NCBI RefSeq assembly: GCF_034262375.1 | Contig: NZ_CP139558.1 | Coordinates: forward strand, 1,612,001-1,676,000 | DNA length: 64,000 nucleotides | Direction of reading: 5' to 3' | Source: Mucilaginibacter sabulilitoris | GTDB taxonomy: Bacteria > Bacteroidota > Bacteroidia > Sphingobacteriales > Sphingobacteriaceae | Part shown: positions 17,365 to 26,457 of the stretch, in pieces | How positions within the stretch are numbered: the stretch's first letter is position 1 | Layout of the letters: each line of letters opens with the position of its first letter | Position numbers and translations under genes: made by a program | Notes under the pieces: model-generated | What the model was told of the DNA's origin: nothing | What the model saw: the letters and a program-made list of their open reading frames with translations, nothing else | Databases searched by the model: none

Positions 17365-18963
17365 TTATTTATCCCAAAAAACGGGCGTAATTTGCTGTGC
17401 TACCTGAAGCTGGCTGCCGTTAGCGCTAAAAAAGGTATTGGCAGACAATTCTGTTTGCGAATAATAAAGCCTGAGCGGAAACACATTAAGCGGCGATAAC
17501 AGTGTGCGTAAAACCGGCAAGCCTGTTCGTCTGTAATCGTTGTAAACCTCCATGCCATTGCCAAAATCGGCAATGTATTTCTGCGTCATTACCAGGTTTA
17601 GCTTCCCGCTGTTATCTGCGGCATCATATTGCTCCAGCAACCTGTTTACGAAACCAGTTATAGCCGTGACTGATAATGTTGTACCGCCATTTGCAGCCGC
17701 GTAGGTACTTATACTATTTAAATTAGCGGTTACCGCATCGCTAAAATTCTGGCGTGCATCGTCGCCGGTCGCTAAGGTTAATGCGGCTTCGGCCCTGATG
17801 AATTTAACCATGGCATTGGTGATGAGCGGCATAATGCCGGCGCCTGTACCATCGGTAACAGCTACCACTTTTGCCGAACCCGTAGCGCCGGTGTTATCCA
17901 AATAAATGTTTGCATCTGTGAGGTTGTTGATGGGACTGTTATCATATAAACCACCTGCCGGATAGATGCCAAAGACCGACCGGCGCGACTGATCTGCCGG
18001 GGCGGCGGTACCGTCGCCGGGATTACGGCCGTAATAGCCGTTGCTGTTGGTGGAGTTATTCAAGCCAGCCGTAGCATTTTGCCTGAAGATAAAATAACGT
18101 AAACGGGGATCATCGCTGTTAAATAACATATCTATCCATGACTGGCTGGCATAAAATGTTTTTCCTGCCTGATAGTCGGCCCGGTGCCAGGGATGGCGGT
18201 TGTTGGGGTTTTGATTAGATCCGAATTTGAAAGTAAAATCGCCGGTATTGCTGCTTATTAACGGCGCCCCGCTGCTGATTATGCCTTTAATAGCTGTAGC
18301 CGAGCGGGCAGGGTCAACTAAACGGATCTGGTTGTATAATTTTAGCTTTAATGAATTAGCCATGCTTATCCATGAGCTTTTAGTACCTCCGTAAAACACA
18401 TCCGCAGAAGATGGCACCAGCGTTGTCGCGGTTACTTTACCGGCGTCGGCTATACCTTCATCTATTAAAACCAGCAGCTTCTCATAAATATCGGCGCCCT
18501 TGTCTAACGCGGCGTTTGGATTTTGCCGGCCCTGTTCGGCGGAGGCATAAGGTATATCGCCCCACATATCAACCATTAAGCTATATAAATAAGCCTTTTC
18601 AAATTTGGCTACAGATACATAACCCCATTGCTGCTGCGCCGTGCCGTTGCTGATAACCAATTCAAGGTCATTAAGGGTTTGGCTGTAAAATCCATCCCAT
18701 GAGTTGCTAAAATCATCGCCCTGTTGCTGAAAACGGCTTTGCCCGGTAGAGAAAACGGTTTGTTGTACGAAAGTTGAAGTGCCGCTGTTGAGCTGGTACA
18801 TATTGGCCACCAGCGATATTTCTGTTGATGGAAGCAGTAATGACAACTGTGCTGTTGTAGGGTTGTTAGGATCGGCGTTTATGTCTACAAACTTTTTGCA
18901 CGAACTACCCGCAAGCAAAACACCTGTTAGCAGTAAAATGTATCTTTTATTTCTGAGTTTCAT
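17365..18963 (-). CDS. SusD/RagB-like outer membrane nutrient-binding lipoprotein
   Basis: A protein of 532 residues with a lipobox LLAGSSC (cysteine at about 22). KKFVDINADPNNPT follows at once, the typical opening of the SusD-like_2 branch. The alpha-helical TPR-like body is seen, for example, in QTVFSTGQSRFQQQ, YLYSLMVDMWGDIPYASA and MVKFIRAEAALTLATGD, and the chain ends in the usual C-terminal ligand-lid region. SusD proteins sit on the SusC barrel and capture ligand. The gene lies 36 bp behind susC. With peptidases rather than glycosidases in the operon, the ligand is more likely a peptide than a glycan (inference). Confidence 0.93.
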   Translation of the reverse strand: MKLRNKRYILLLTGVLLAGSSCKKFVDINADPNNPTTAQLSLLLPSTEISLVANMYQLNSGTSTFVQQTVFSTGQSRFQQQGDDFSNSWDGFYSQTLNDLELVISNGTAQQQWGYVSVAKFEKAYLYSLMVDMWGDIPYASAEQGRQNPNAALDKGADIYEKLLVLIDEGIADAGKVTATTLVPSSADVFYGGTKSSWISMANSLKLKLYNQIRLVDPARSATAIKGIISSGAPLISSNTGDFTFKFGSNQNPNNRHPWHRADYQAGKTFYASQSWIDMLFNSDDPRLRYFIFRQNATAGLNNSTNSNGYYGRNPGDGTAAPADQSRRSVFGIYPAGGLYDNSPINNLTDANIYLDNTGATGSAKVVAVTDGTGAGIMPLITNAMVKFIRAEAALTLATGDDARQNFSDAVTANLNSISTYAAANGGTTLSVTAITGFVNRLLEQYDAADNSGKLNLVMTQKYIADFGNGMEVYNDYRRTGLPVLRTLLSPLNVFPLRLYYSQTELSANTFFSANGSQLQVAQQITPVFWDK

Positions 18964-18999
18964 AAAAATACTTAGTTTAAATACGTTTAATTTTGTTGC

Positions 19000-21900
19000 T
19001 TAAAAGCTGACCCTTAGGTTAATACCAAATCTTTTAGTTGTGGGAACCGCCAGGTTATCATAGCCCTGTGAATTACCCACACCTAATGAACTTACTTCAG
19101 GATCAAAATTTGTGTATTTAGGAAAGTTTGGTGCATAGTACCACAAATTGCGGCCGCTTACAGAAATGGTTGCCGAGCCAAATGGCGTTCCCTTTAAAAC
19201 ATTTTTGGGTAACTGATATGACAGGGATACTTCGCGCAGGCGAAATACGGTAGCATCAAATATAGATCCTTCGTTAACACCTCCGGGCCCTAAGCCACCA
19301 CTAAAAAAATAATCTTCATAAGATATGGCTACGTTATTAGGGATCTCCTTACCGTTGGCATCAAGCAGGGGTTGCAAGGTAGATGCGTTACCCAGTACCC
19401 CGGGTGATACGATAACTATTTCCCTGTTTTCCGTGTCTTTGGTTACGCCGCGGGCCATCATTTGGCCAACCGTGTTGGAGTAAATATCGCCGCCTTTTTT
19501 CCAGTCGAACAATACACCTAACGAAAAACCTTTGAAATTGAACGTATTGGTGATGCCCAGTATAAAATCGGGATTGGGGTTACCTATAGGCTGCAGGGAA
19601 CCAGAGATGAGCGGTTTACCTGTATTAGGATCTATCAGGATTTGACCAGACGCGTCGCGGGCATAAGCCGTACCATTAATTAAGCCGTAAGGCTGACCAA
19701 CAATATGTACACTGCTGGTACCATCGGCGCCACCGTAAACAAATTTCTGGTAGCCACCCAAATCATTAATGATATTGCGGTTACGGGTAAACACGGTTGA
19801 TACATCCCAGTTGAAGCCCTGGCTGCTGCGGAACGGTGAAAAATTAAGCCCAACCTCGATACCTTTATTGGTTGCCCTGCCCAGGTTGAGTATCTGGGTG
19901 GTAAAACCTGATGAAGGAGCAGCAGTTACTTCAAATATTTGCGATGTGCTTTTTTTGCTGTAATAAGTAAAATCGAGCCCAATGCGGTTATCAAAGAACT
20001 GTAATTCGGTACCTAATTCCAGCTCGGTAATAAACTCGGGTTTTAAATTATCATTGGTAAGCAAATTTGCCAGGGTAACTGAGTTGTAAGTGCTCCCGCC
20101 GGCGGGAGTAAATGGCGTACCTACTGAACCGGTACCCGATGACGACCCGAGTGGTGAATTAACAAGATAAAACTCGGCTGTTTGATAGGCTGATGCCTCA
20201 TTACCCACCCGGGTATAGCCCGCCCTTATTTTACCAAAGTTAAGGATGTTGTCAGGAATATTTAATGCCTTGGTAAATATTAATGAACCATTGGCGCCAC
20301 CGTAAAAGTAGCTGCGGTTATTGGGTGGCAGTGTTGATGATATATCATTACGGCCTACAAGATTTAATGAAGCATAGTTTTTATAATCTAAGGTAATATC
20401 CGTAAAGAAGGCATAAAACCGTTGCTCCAATATATTGCGGTTGTTTACCAGCTGAACAGGGGTAATGGAACTTGTGTTGGTAATGGTATTTAAATCGGCA
20501 ACAATCATCCCATCGCCATAAAATGCCTTACGGTTGGTTAAGCGCTGGTTAATGTTATTACCCAGTATCCATTTTAATGTAAGGTTATTATTTATAGCCT
20601 TATTTACGGTAACCAGCAAGGTATTGTCAAGCTCCTGGCGATAAATATCATCAGTAGTTATACTTCCGTTAGGGTAGGATGATGAACCTTTTCCCCTTAC
20701 GTTTAGCCTCCTGTCGGTATAAGCGTTAAAACCTGCTGTGTTTTGAATGTTTAACCAGGGCAGGGGATCAAAGCCCAGTACTAAGTTTCCATAATATCGG
20801 TCGACATCACTTGTGGAAACACTATGTTTAACAGACCAGTAAGGGTTATCGACGCCGGTATAATCATACACGTTGGTGCCATCAATAGGATTTTCGTAGG
20901 GATAGTGTGTTAAATCATAACTGGTAGGCGTGTACATGAGCGCCGACATGATGGAGCCGGTAGAACCACCGATAGGCGGTGTTTTTTGCCTGGTAGTTAC
21001 ATAGTTAATGGAACCGCTTGCATAAAATTTATTATCGAGCTTGATGTTACCCCCTATATTGATAGAAGTACGGTTAATTTCGTTATTGGGTACTACGCCA
21101 GTATTAGTGGTTCGGGATAAACCAGCTGTAAAATTGCCTTTTTCGCTGCCCGAAGATATGTTAACAGCGTTTTCGTACACGCTACCTGTTTGAAAAAAGT
21201 TTTTTACGTTTTGGTCTGCATAAGACTTGTAGGGAACCTGGATGGGGGTAATACCATCGGACTCATAAAACTGCGGAAATACGGCCGAACTGAACTGCCG
21301 GGTTAGCTGTGCAGGTACCGTAGTGCGGGTAGGCAGTAAACTTGGCACACCTACATAAGGTTGTCCCCACGAAGCGTATACGCCCTGCCTGTAATCATTA
21401 TTGGTACCCTGACCATATTTATCCTGATACTCTGGCAGGCCCGATACATTTTCAAAGGCATAAGAAGTGCTGTATGTAATCTCGGTACCCTTACGGCTTT
21501 GCTTTTTGCCAGATTTGGTGGTGATGATCACCGCGCCATTGGCGGCCCTTGAACCATATAAGGCTGCTGCTGCTGCGCCTTTAAGCACCGTCATGTTTTG
21601 AATATTATTCGGATCGAGGTCAAAAGCACGGTTGGTAACCCCAGATGCTCCTACGCTGGTAGCGCCAACATTGGTAAAGCTGGAGTTATCAAACGGAACA
21701 CCGTCAACCACAAACAGAGGTTGATTGTTGCCGTTCAAAGAGGAATTACCGCGGATGGTAATATTAGTACCGCCACCGGCAACACCACCCGACGATTGAA
21801 TGTTTACACCCGCAACCTTACCGGTTAACGCCCTTAAAGGGTCGGGCTCTGATTTCTGAGCCAGCTTATCGGCATTTATGGTACTTACCGAGTAGCCTAA

Positions 21901-22620
21901 TGATGATTTGTCACGCTTGATACCCGCAGCTGTTACTACAACCTCGCTAAGTGTTTTTGAATTTTGAGTAAGCTGCATATTGATCACTGTCGATTCGCCA
22001 ACGGTTACTTCCTGCGTATCAAAACTGATGTAGGTAAAAACCAGTACACTGGCATTATTGGGAACAGTTATCCGGTAATTGCCATCCATATCGGTAACGG
22101 TACCTGCCTTTGTGCCCTTAACAGATATACTTACACCTGGCAAGGTGGTTCCGTCGGCTTTGACCGTGACTTTACCGGTAACGATGTGGTCTTTAATACT
22201 GGCTATCCAGTTACTGCTATCCTTAGCCTCGCTAATTGAGGCTACTTCGTGATTTTTTTTTAAGATGATGTAACCGCTGTGTTCGTTTACGCTATAGTCA
22301 ATATCCAGTTTAATCAGTAATTTATTCAGTATGTCGCTTAGCTTTTCCTGACTGGCATTAACGCTTACCTTGCTTTTAAGCGGAATTATGCTGGAGCTGT
22401 AAACAAATTTTACCTCAACTTTATTTTTAATGTTATTGAGCGCGTCTTCCAGGGTAACATTCTTTAAGTTGATCGAAAGCCTTTTATTTAAAATATCCTG
22501 CGCATAATCAGGATTAGCGAATGCAACGCCTGACAGCATAATCACAACCATAAATTGTAAAACTGAAATTCGCATAAGCTTAATTAAAAGAACCTTTTTC
22601 TTTTCCTTACATTTTTGCAT
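19000..22620 (-). CDS. SusC/RagA-like TonB-linked outer membrane transporter with N-terminal STN domain
   Basis: A protein of about 1206 residues. The order is: signal region (about 1-42); STN domain (about 43-122, KRLSINLKNVTLEDALNNI), which relays ligand binding to a FecR anti-sigma factor; carboxypeptidase-regulatory-like domain (about 145-225); plug (about 230-345, including GVNIQSSGGVAGGGTNITIR and LKGAAAAALYGSRAANGAVI); and a barrel ending KRFGINLRVSF. The ATG at 22620 is preferred over the TTG at 22683. The STN domain and the FecR and sigma genes upstream imply transport-coupled autoregulation. The 5' leader (22621-22820) carries a reverse-oriented terminator. Confidence 0.94.
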   Translation of the reverse strand: MQKCKEKKKVLLIKLMRISVLQFMVVIMLSGVAFANPDYAQDILNKRLSINLKNVTLEDALNNIKNKVEVKFVYSSSIIPLKSKVSVNASQEKLSDILNKLLIKLDIDYSVNEHSGYIILKKNHEVASISEAKDSSNWIASIKDHIVTGKVTVKADGTTLPGVSISVKGTKAGTVTDMDGNYRITVPNNASVLVFTYISFDTQEVTVGESTVINMQLTQNSKTLSEVVVTAAGIKRDKSSLGYSVSTINADKLAQKSEPDPLRALTGKVAGVNIQSSGGVAGGGTNITIRGNSSLNGNNQPLFVVDGVPFDNSSFTNVGATSVGASGVTNRAFDLDPNNIQNMTVLKGAAAAALYGSRAANGAVIITTKSGKKQSRKGTEITYSTSYAFENVSGLPEYQDKYGQGTNNDYRQGVYASWGQPYVGVPSLLPTRTTVPAQLTRQFSSAVFPQFYESDGITPIQVPYKSYADQNVKNFFQTGSVYENAVNISSGSEKGNFTAGLSRTTNTGVVPNNEINRTSINIGGNIKLDNKFYASGSINYVTTRQKTPPIGGSTGSIMSALMYTPTSYDLTHYPYENPIDGTNVYDYTGVDNPYWSVKHSVSTSDVDRYYGNLVLGFDPLPWLNIQNTAGFNAYTDRRLNVRGKGSSSYPNGSITTDDIYRQELDNTLLVTVNKAINNNLTLKWILGNNINQRLTNRKAFYGDGMIVADLNTITNTSSITPVQLVNNRNILEQRFYAFFTDITLDYKNYASLNLVGRNDISSTLPPNNRSYFYGGANGSLIFTKALNIPDNILNFGKIRAGYTRVGNEASAYQTAEFYLVNSPLGSSSGTGSVGTPFTPAGGSTYNSVTLANLLTNDNLKPEFITELELGTELQFFDNRIGLDFTYYSKKSTSQIFEVTAAPSSGFTTQILNLGRATNKGIEVGLNFSPFRSSQGFNWDVSTVFTRNRNIINDLGGYQKFVYGGADGTSSVHIVGQPYGLINGTAYARDASGQILIDPNTGKPLISGSLQPIGNPNPDFILGITNTFNFKGFSLGVLFDWKKGGDIYSNTVGQMMARGVTKDTENREIVIVSPGVLGNASTLQPLLDANGKEIPNNVAISYEDYFFSGGLGPGGVNEGSIFDATVFRLREVSLSYQLPKNVLKGTPFGSATISVSGRNLWYYAPNFPKYTNFDPEVSSLGVGNSQGYDNLAVPTTKRFGINLRVSF

Positions 22621-22652
22621 ACATTTGTTTGTTTTGTTGATTTTTGAATGGA

Positions 22653-22754
22653 ATGAGACAAAAAAATCCCTTACCCACAGCAATGGGTTATCTTATTAAT
22701 AAAAGACCTGGGAAAATTTAGGGCAGAGGTGGCTTCAACATCTCTGCTTTTTTT
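22653..22754 (+). ncRNA. Candidate antisense RNA in the susC leader
   Basis: A plus-strand Bacteroidota-type promoter can be read as TTTG (22614-22617), 21 bp, then GATTTTTG (22639-22646, one mismatch to TAnnTTTG). About 100 bp further on stands an intrinsic terminator in the same orientation. The transcript would be complementary to the 5' untranslated region of susC. Antisense RNAs of this kind (the DonS type) are known beside SusCD genes in Bacteroides. The promoter is weak evidence in such T-rich DNA, so this is a hypothesis resting mainly on the terminator. Confidence 0.33.
22723..22754 (+). terminator. Intrinsic terminator facing opposite to the fecR-susC genes
   Basis: GCAGAGGTG (22723-22731) pairs with CATCTCTGC (22739-22747), with one G-U pair and a 7-base loop. 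Seven Ts follow immediately on the plus strand. Read in the minus direction of the surrounding genes there is no U tract, so it would act on plus-strand RNA only. Confidence 0.6.
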
Positions 22755-22820
22755 GTGAAGAGGGTTTTTATTTAATCATACGCCTTTCTTTTAGTTTTAG
22801 TTAATTAGTTATTTATTTGA

Positions 22821-23798
22821 TCAGTTAGTTGGGTTATCAGTTATGGTTACCGCGCCCTGCTTAATTGCAAATTCAAGATTAAGCGCCTCGCACATCATGT
22901 TCATCGTGTTTACTAACGACTGGTCGGTAAAATCGGCCGTTATGCGGGTGTTGTTGGGGCGTAAGGCCTTATAGTTAATTTTTACCTCAAACTTTTTTCC
23001 TATCCGGTGTAAGACCTCACCGATAGTGGCGTCGTTAAAAAACATGTCATACTCGGTTCCCCTGGTAAGTGAGGCCACTTCTACAACCGGATGCGTTTCC
23101 TGTATAATTGTTTTTTTTACTTCAGAGAATGTCCCTTTTTGGTGAGGGCGTAAGGTAACTGCAGCTGCATTGGCGGAGCTCAGAAAAACCCGACCCGTTA
23201 AAACATTCACCTCTATTTTATTTGAAGTTCTCTTTATATTAAAGCTTGTACCCAACACTCGGGTAGTTAAAACACCACAATGAATGATAAACGGATGGGC
23301 AGCATCTTTAGCAACCTCAAAAAGCGCTTCTCCCTCCAAATCAACATTACGCAAATTGCCCTGAAACTTCACCGGATAACTCAATTTGCTGTTTCCCTTT
23401 AACCAGACAATAGTACCGTCTGAAAGGATACTTTTTGTAATATGGCCGGCCGAGTTTGCAACCGACGTGTAGCGTTGTATGTTAAAAATATCTTTGAGCT
23501 GGTTACTGAAAGCAAAAACAGCAATGCCCAGTAAAACAAAGCATGATGCTACTTTTAACCATAGTCGCATCCTTATTATAACAGATGTACGTTTGGGGCT
23601 ACCAACCGGTCCTATCCTGTTCATGAGGTCAGCATAGGTTTTGCTTTGAGAAGCATCCTTTTCTGTTTCTGTTAAATTGCCGAACGCGCTTTCATCAGTA
23701 ATGTGCCTTAGCCATTCCTCAACTTTAAATTTTTCTTCCATGCTTAACTGATCTTTTAAATACAGATCAATTAATGTTTCAAACTCTTTGTCTCGCAT
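22821..23798 (-). CDS. FecR family anti-sigma factor / transmembrane signal protein
   Basis: A protein of 325 residues. A cytoplasmic N-terminal helix-rich region (about 1-78) probably binds the sigma factor. A single membrane segment follows (about 80-100, VASCFVLLGIAVFAF). The periplasmic FecR domain (about 110-215) has DGTIVWLKGNSKLSYP and LEGEALFEVA, and a C-terminal STN-like/DUF4974 domain includes YDMFFNDATIGEVLHRIGKK. The ATG at 23798 is preferred over a TTG at 23813. It lies between the sigma factor and susC, the classic order for trans-envelope signalling in which the SusC STN domain contacts FecR. Confidence 0.94.
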   Translation of the reverse strand: MRDKEFETLIDLYLKDQLSMEEKFKVEEWLRHITDESAFGNLTETEKDASQSKTYADLMNRIGPVGSPKRTSVIIRMRLWLKVASCFVLLGIAVFAFSNQLKDIFNIQRYTSVANSAGHITKSILSDGTIVWLKGNSKLSYPVKFQGNLRNVDLEGEALFEVAKDAAHPFIIHCGVLTTRVLGTSFNIKRTSNKIEVNVLTGRVFLSSANAAAVTLRPHQKGTFSEVKKTIIQETHPVVEVASLTRGTEYDMFFNDATIGEVLHRIGKKFEVKINYKALRPNNTRITADFTDQSLVNTMNMMCEALNLEFAIKQGAVTITDNPTN

Positions 23799-23972
23799 CC
23801 ATTTTAACTGCAATTTATTACAGCGTTCTATATGTAAGTAAACTCAGGAATACAAAACACCTATGCTTATTTAAGATTTTTTTATAAAAAATTAACATTT
23901 GTCACAAAATATGCAATCAAAGCGTAAAATAATTGTTAAAACGGTAGGAAAATATGAAAATGGGAAAGATGA

Positions 23973-24533
23973 TTACATCAAAAAGTCACCTAATGATGAG
24001 CGTAAGTATTTTAACGCTTTAGTTAATTGATTTTCGACGGTCTTATGAGAGATATTCAATAAATTTGCTATGTTTTTTATGGACTGATGTTCGTCGCGGC
24101 TCAACCTGTAAATTTGCTGGCACTTTTCGGGGAGTTTGGACACTTCGTTTTCAACTTTCGATCTCAGATCGGAAAAATAGATATTCTCTTCGTTTGAATT
24201 ATCAAAGAATATTTTCTCGAAATTGAAATAACTTTCGGCATAGTACCTTTTTACCTTTTCAGATTTGAGGTAGTTTAACGTTTGAAACCTAATAGCTGTA
24301 AATAAATAAGCTTTGAGAGAATGAGTTATGTTTAATTCGGAGCGCTTGTTCCATAATGAAAAAAAAGTCTCCTGTACAATTTCTTCGCAAATAACCTTAT
24401 TTCTTAATATATTGTAGGCATAACTGTAAAGATCTGTGCAATACAGGTGATAAATATTTTCAAATGCAGATATATTTCCCTCTTTTAAAGAAAGAAGTGT
24501 GTTTTCTTCGCTATATTTGATAATTTTTTTAAT
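23973..24533 (-). CDS. FecI-like ECF RNA polymerase sigma factor with no standard start codon
   Basis: Minus-strand reading from about 24533 to the TAA at 23973-23975 gives about 186 residues with complete ECF organisation. Sigma-2 includes FENIYHLYCTDLYSYAYNIL and EEIVQETFFSLW (about 25-70). Sigma-4 has KLPEKCQQIYRL and an HTH (IKNIANLLNISHKTVENQL, about 145-165). An in-frame TAA stands at 24540-24542, and between it and LLSLKEGNISAFE there is no ATG, GTG or TTG. The candidates are ATT at 24531-24533 or 24522-24524. Either it starts at a rare codon or the 5' end is damaged. Context: directly ahead of fecR and susC, which it should activate. Confidence 0.85.
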   Translation of the reverse strand: MKKIIKYSEENTLLSLKEGNISAFENIYHLYCTDLYSYAYNILRNKVICEEIVQETFFSLWNKRSELNITHSLKAYLFTAIRFQTLNYLKSEKVKRYYAESYFNFEKIFFDNSNEENIYFSDLRSKVENEVSKLPEKCQQIYRLSRDEHQSIKNIANLLNISHKTVENQLTKALKYLRSSLGDFLM

Positions 24534-24539
24534 GATTTT

Positions 24540-24966
24540 TTATATTTAGTAAAAAACTACGATAAATATAAAAAATTAAGTCAATAAAAATTGCATTTAT
24601 GGCAATTTATACCCAATTAAAATCAAAAATATTACATTATTTGTTTCTGAATTTGAAAAATGATCAATACATATAACTTATATGTATCGAAGAGTATCAG
24701 AATCTAAAAAAAATCATTCGTTTATAATTATTGAGGCGCGCTTTTTCAGAAGTTGATCTGAATAGCTTGTGAAGTTTGTACTATTACTACAAAAAGTCAA
24801 TTGATAAAAGTATTATTACTGTTCTTGTATGCTCTTATTTATTACTCCCAAGATAATTTGTGAATTTAAGTTCTAAATGATTATTTTTAATTGACCAATA
24901 TGCCGTCATAATCATATTTATTGCCAAATAAACATGATTTTATAACCTTATTATGTCCTGAATTTC
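24540..24966. other. A+T-rich divergent intergenic region with a 9-bp inverted repeat
   Basis: This stretch separates the sigma factor gene (minus) from the PAS protein gene (plus) and must hold both promoters. The one clear structure is a perfect dyad, ATACATATA (24667-24675), ACT, TATATGTAT (24679-24687). I found no coding frame with a credible product and no RNA gene. Confidence 0.55.
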
Positions 24967-26457
24967 ATGTTAGAGAACGTTAATAAAAGCCTGATTGACT
25001 GGGACCATCTGGATATAACAGATCATAGCTTATCCATGCTTGCCTATTGGGATCAAAATTTAATATGCAGGTATGCCAACCAGGCTTATTTAGATTGGTT
25101 TGGTAAGGGTGAGCATGAGATGGTTAATAAAATAAAGATGCAGGATTTATTGGGTGATTTTTTTCACAAATACCTGCCATTTATAATAGGGGTTCTGGAG
25201 GGCAAAGTACAGCGGTTTGAGCGCGAAATCGAAACCCCGTCGGGCGAAATACGACGCGCCATTGCTACCTTTACTCCAGATTACGAAAACGAAAAAGTAA
25301 AAGGCTTTTTTATATATGTATCAGATGTCACAAGCAAAAAAGCAGAAGGATATTTAAACGGTTTCCCCGATCCCGAGAATAATATTTCTGAAGGAGAGAA
25401 GATACTTGATGAGGTAGTAAAAACATTAAAATCTTGTTTACTAACCGGATTCCCGGGAATTACGCCGCTTGCCAAACTGCATTTTATATCTGAATCCAAG
25501 CTTAAAAGGGATTTTAAAGCTAGATATAACTCTAGCATTTTTTCATATTACAGAACCCTGCAAATGGAGCTGGCCGAAAAATATCTGCATGAAAAAAAAT
25601 TCAATAAAAAACAGCTTGCCATAGTACTTAACTTTTCTAATCCTTCTAATTTCTCGGCTTGTTATAAAAAATATCGGGATTCAAAAAAAGCAAACAGCTT
25701 GCTTGAAAACATCAATAAAGCTATTGATGAACGATATAAAACTTTTGTTTCACAAGCCCCTTATGCAATTGCTATGCTTGATAAGGATATGAAATACATG
25801 GCATTTTCAAATCAATGGTTAATTGATTATGGTTGCCAGGAAAGGGAATTAATAGGGACCGTTCACAAATATATTTTACCCGAACTTGAAACAAAACTTA
25901 AGGAAATTTATAAAATATCGTTAACCGGGGAGGTCAATAAATGCGATGAAGAATTTGTAGAAAAGATAGATGGCTCTAAGCTATGGATCAAATGGGATAT
26001 CAGGCCATGGTACAATTATAATAACGTAATTGGGGGACTATTGATTTGCACGGAAGACATTTCTGCCTTAAAACTAAAGGATTTGGAAAATGCCAAGATG
26101 TTAGAGATTCTGAATAAAACCAATGAAATAGCGCGTATTGGAACATGGAAAAGAGATTTTAAAAATAATACAGCTACCTGGAGTAAAATAACAAAGGAGA
26201 TATTAGAAGTGCCTGAGAGTACAGAACCTGCTCCGGGTATAACTTATGAATTTTATAAAGAGGGCCGCAGCAGAAATTTAGTAAGGAAAGCGTTTAAGAA
26301 TGCATTGGAAAATGGTTTAGAATTTGATATCGAGGTAAATCTAATTACATACAAGGGTAATTTAAAGCGGGTAAGGATAATAGGCTACCCTGAATTGTCT
26401 GATGGAACACATGAAAGAATTGCCGGTATATTTCAGGATATTTCAAAGTTTACCTAA
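24967..26457 (+). CDS. PAS-AraC-type HTH-PAS-PAS sensory protein
   Basis: A cytosolic protein of 496 residues with no membrane segment and no kinase, cyclase or phosphatase domain. PAS 1 (about 15-125) ends GFFIYVSDVTSKK. An AraC-type double HTH lies in the middle (about 160-240): LAKLHFISESKLKRDFK, SIFSYYRTLQMELAEKYL, then KKQLAIVLNFSNPSNFSACY. PAS 2 (about 255-372) ends GGLLICTEDISALK, and PAS 3 (about 385-496) ends IAGIFQDISKF. AraC HTH domains are usually C-terminal, so an internal one flanked by PAS domains is odd. It may be a ligand-gated transcription regulator. The gene is isolated, and its target is not apparent. Confidence 0.85.
   Translation: MLENVNKSLIDWDHLDITDHSLSMLAYWDQNLICRYANQAYLDWFGKGEHEMVNKIKMQDLLGDFFHKYLPFIIGVLEGKVQRFEREIETPSGEIRRAIATFTPDYENEKVKGFFIYVSDVTSKKAEGYLNGFPDPENNISEGEKILDEVVKTLKSCLLTGFPGITPLAKLHFISESKLKRDFKARYNSSIFSYYRTLQMELAEKYLHEKKFNKKQLAIVLNFSNPSNFSACYKKYRDSKKANSLLENINKAIDERYKTFVSQAPYAIAMLDKDMKYMAFSNQWLIDYGCQERELIGTVHKYILPELETKLKEIYKISLTGEVNKCDEEFVEKIDGSKLWIKWDIRPWYNYNNVIGGLLICTEDISALKLKDLENAKMLEILNKTNEIARIGTWKRDFKNNTATWSKITKEILEVPESTEPAPGITYEFYKEGRSRNLVRKAFKNALENGLEFDIEVNLITYKGNLKRVRIIGYPELSDGTHERIAGIFQDISKFT

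Noticed and set aside
22660..22688. ACCCA-TTGCTG-TGGGT hairpin before T7 on the minus strand as a susC leader terminator
   Set aside because: Six bases lie between the short stem and the T tract, so it does not fit an intrinsic terminator well.
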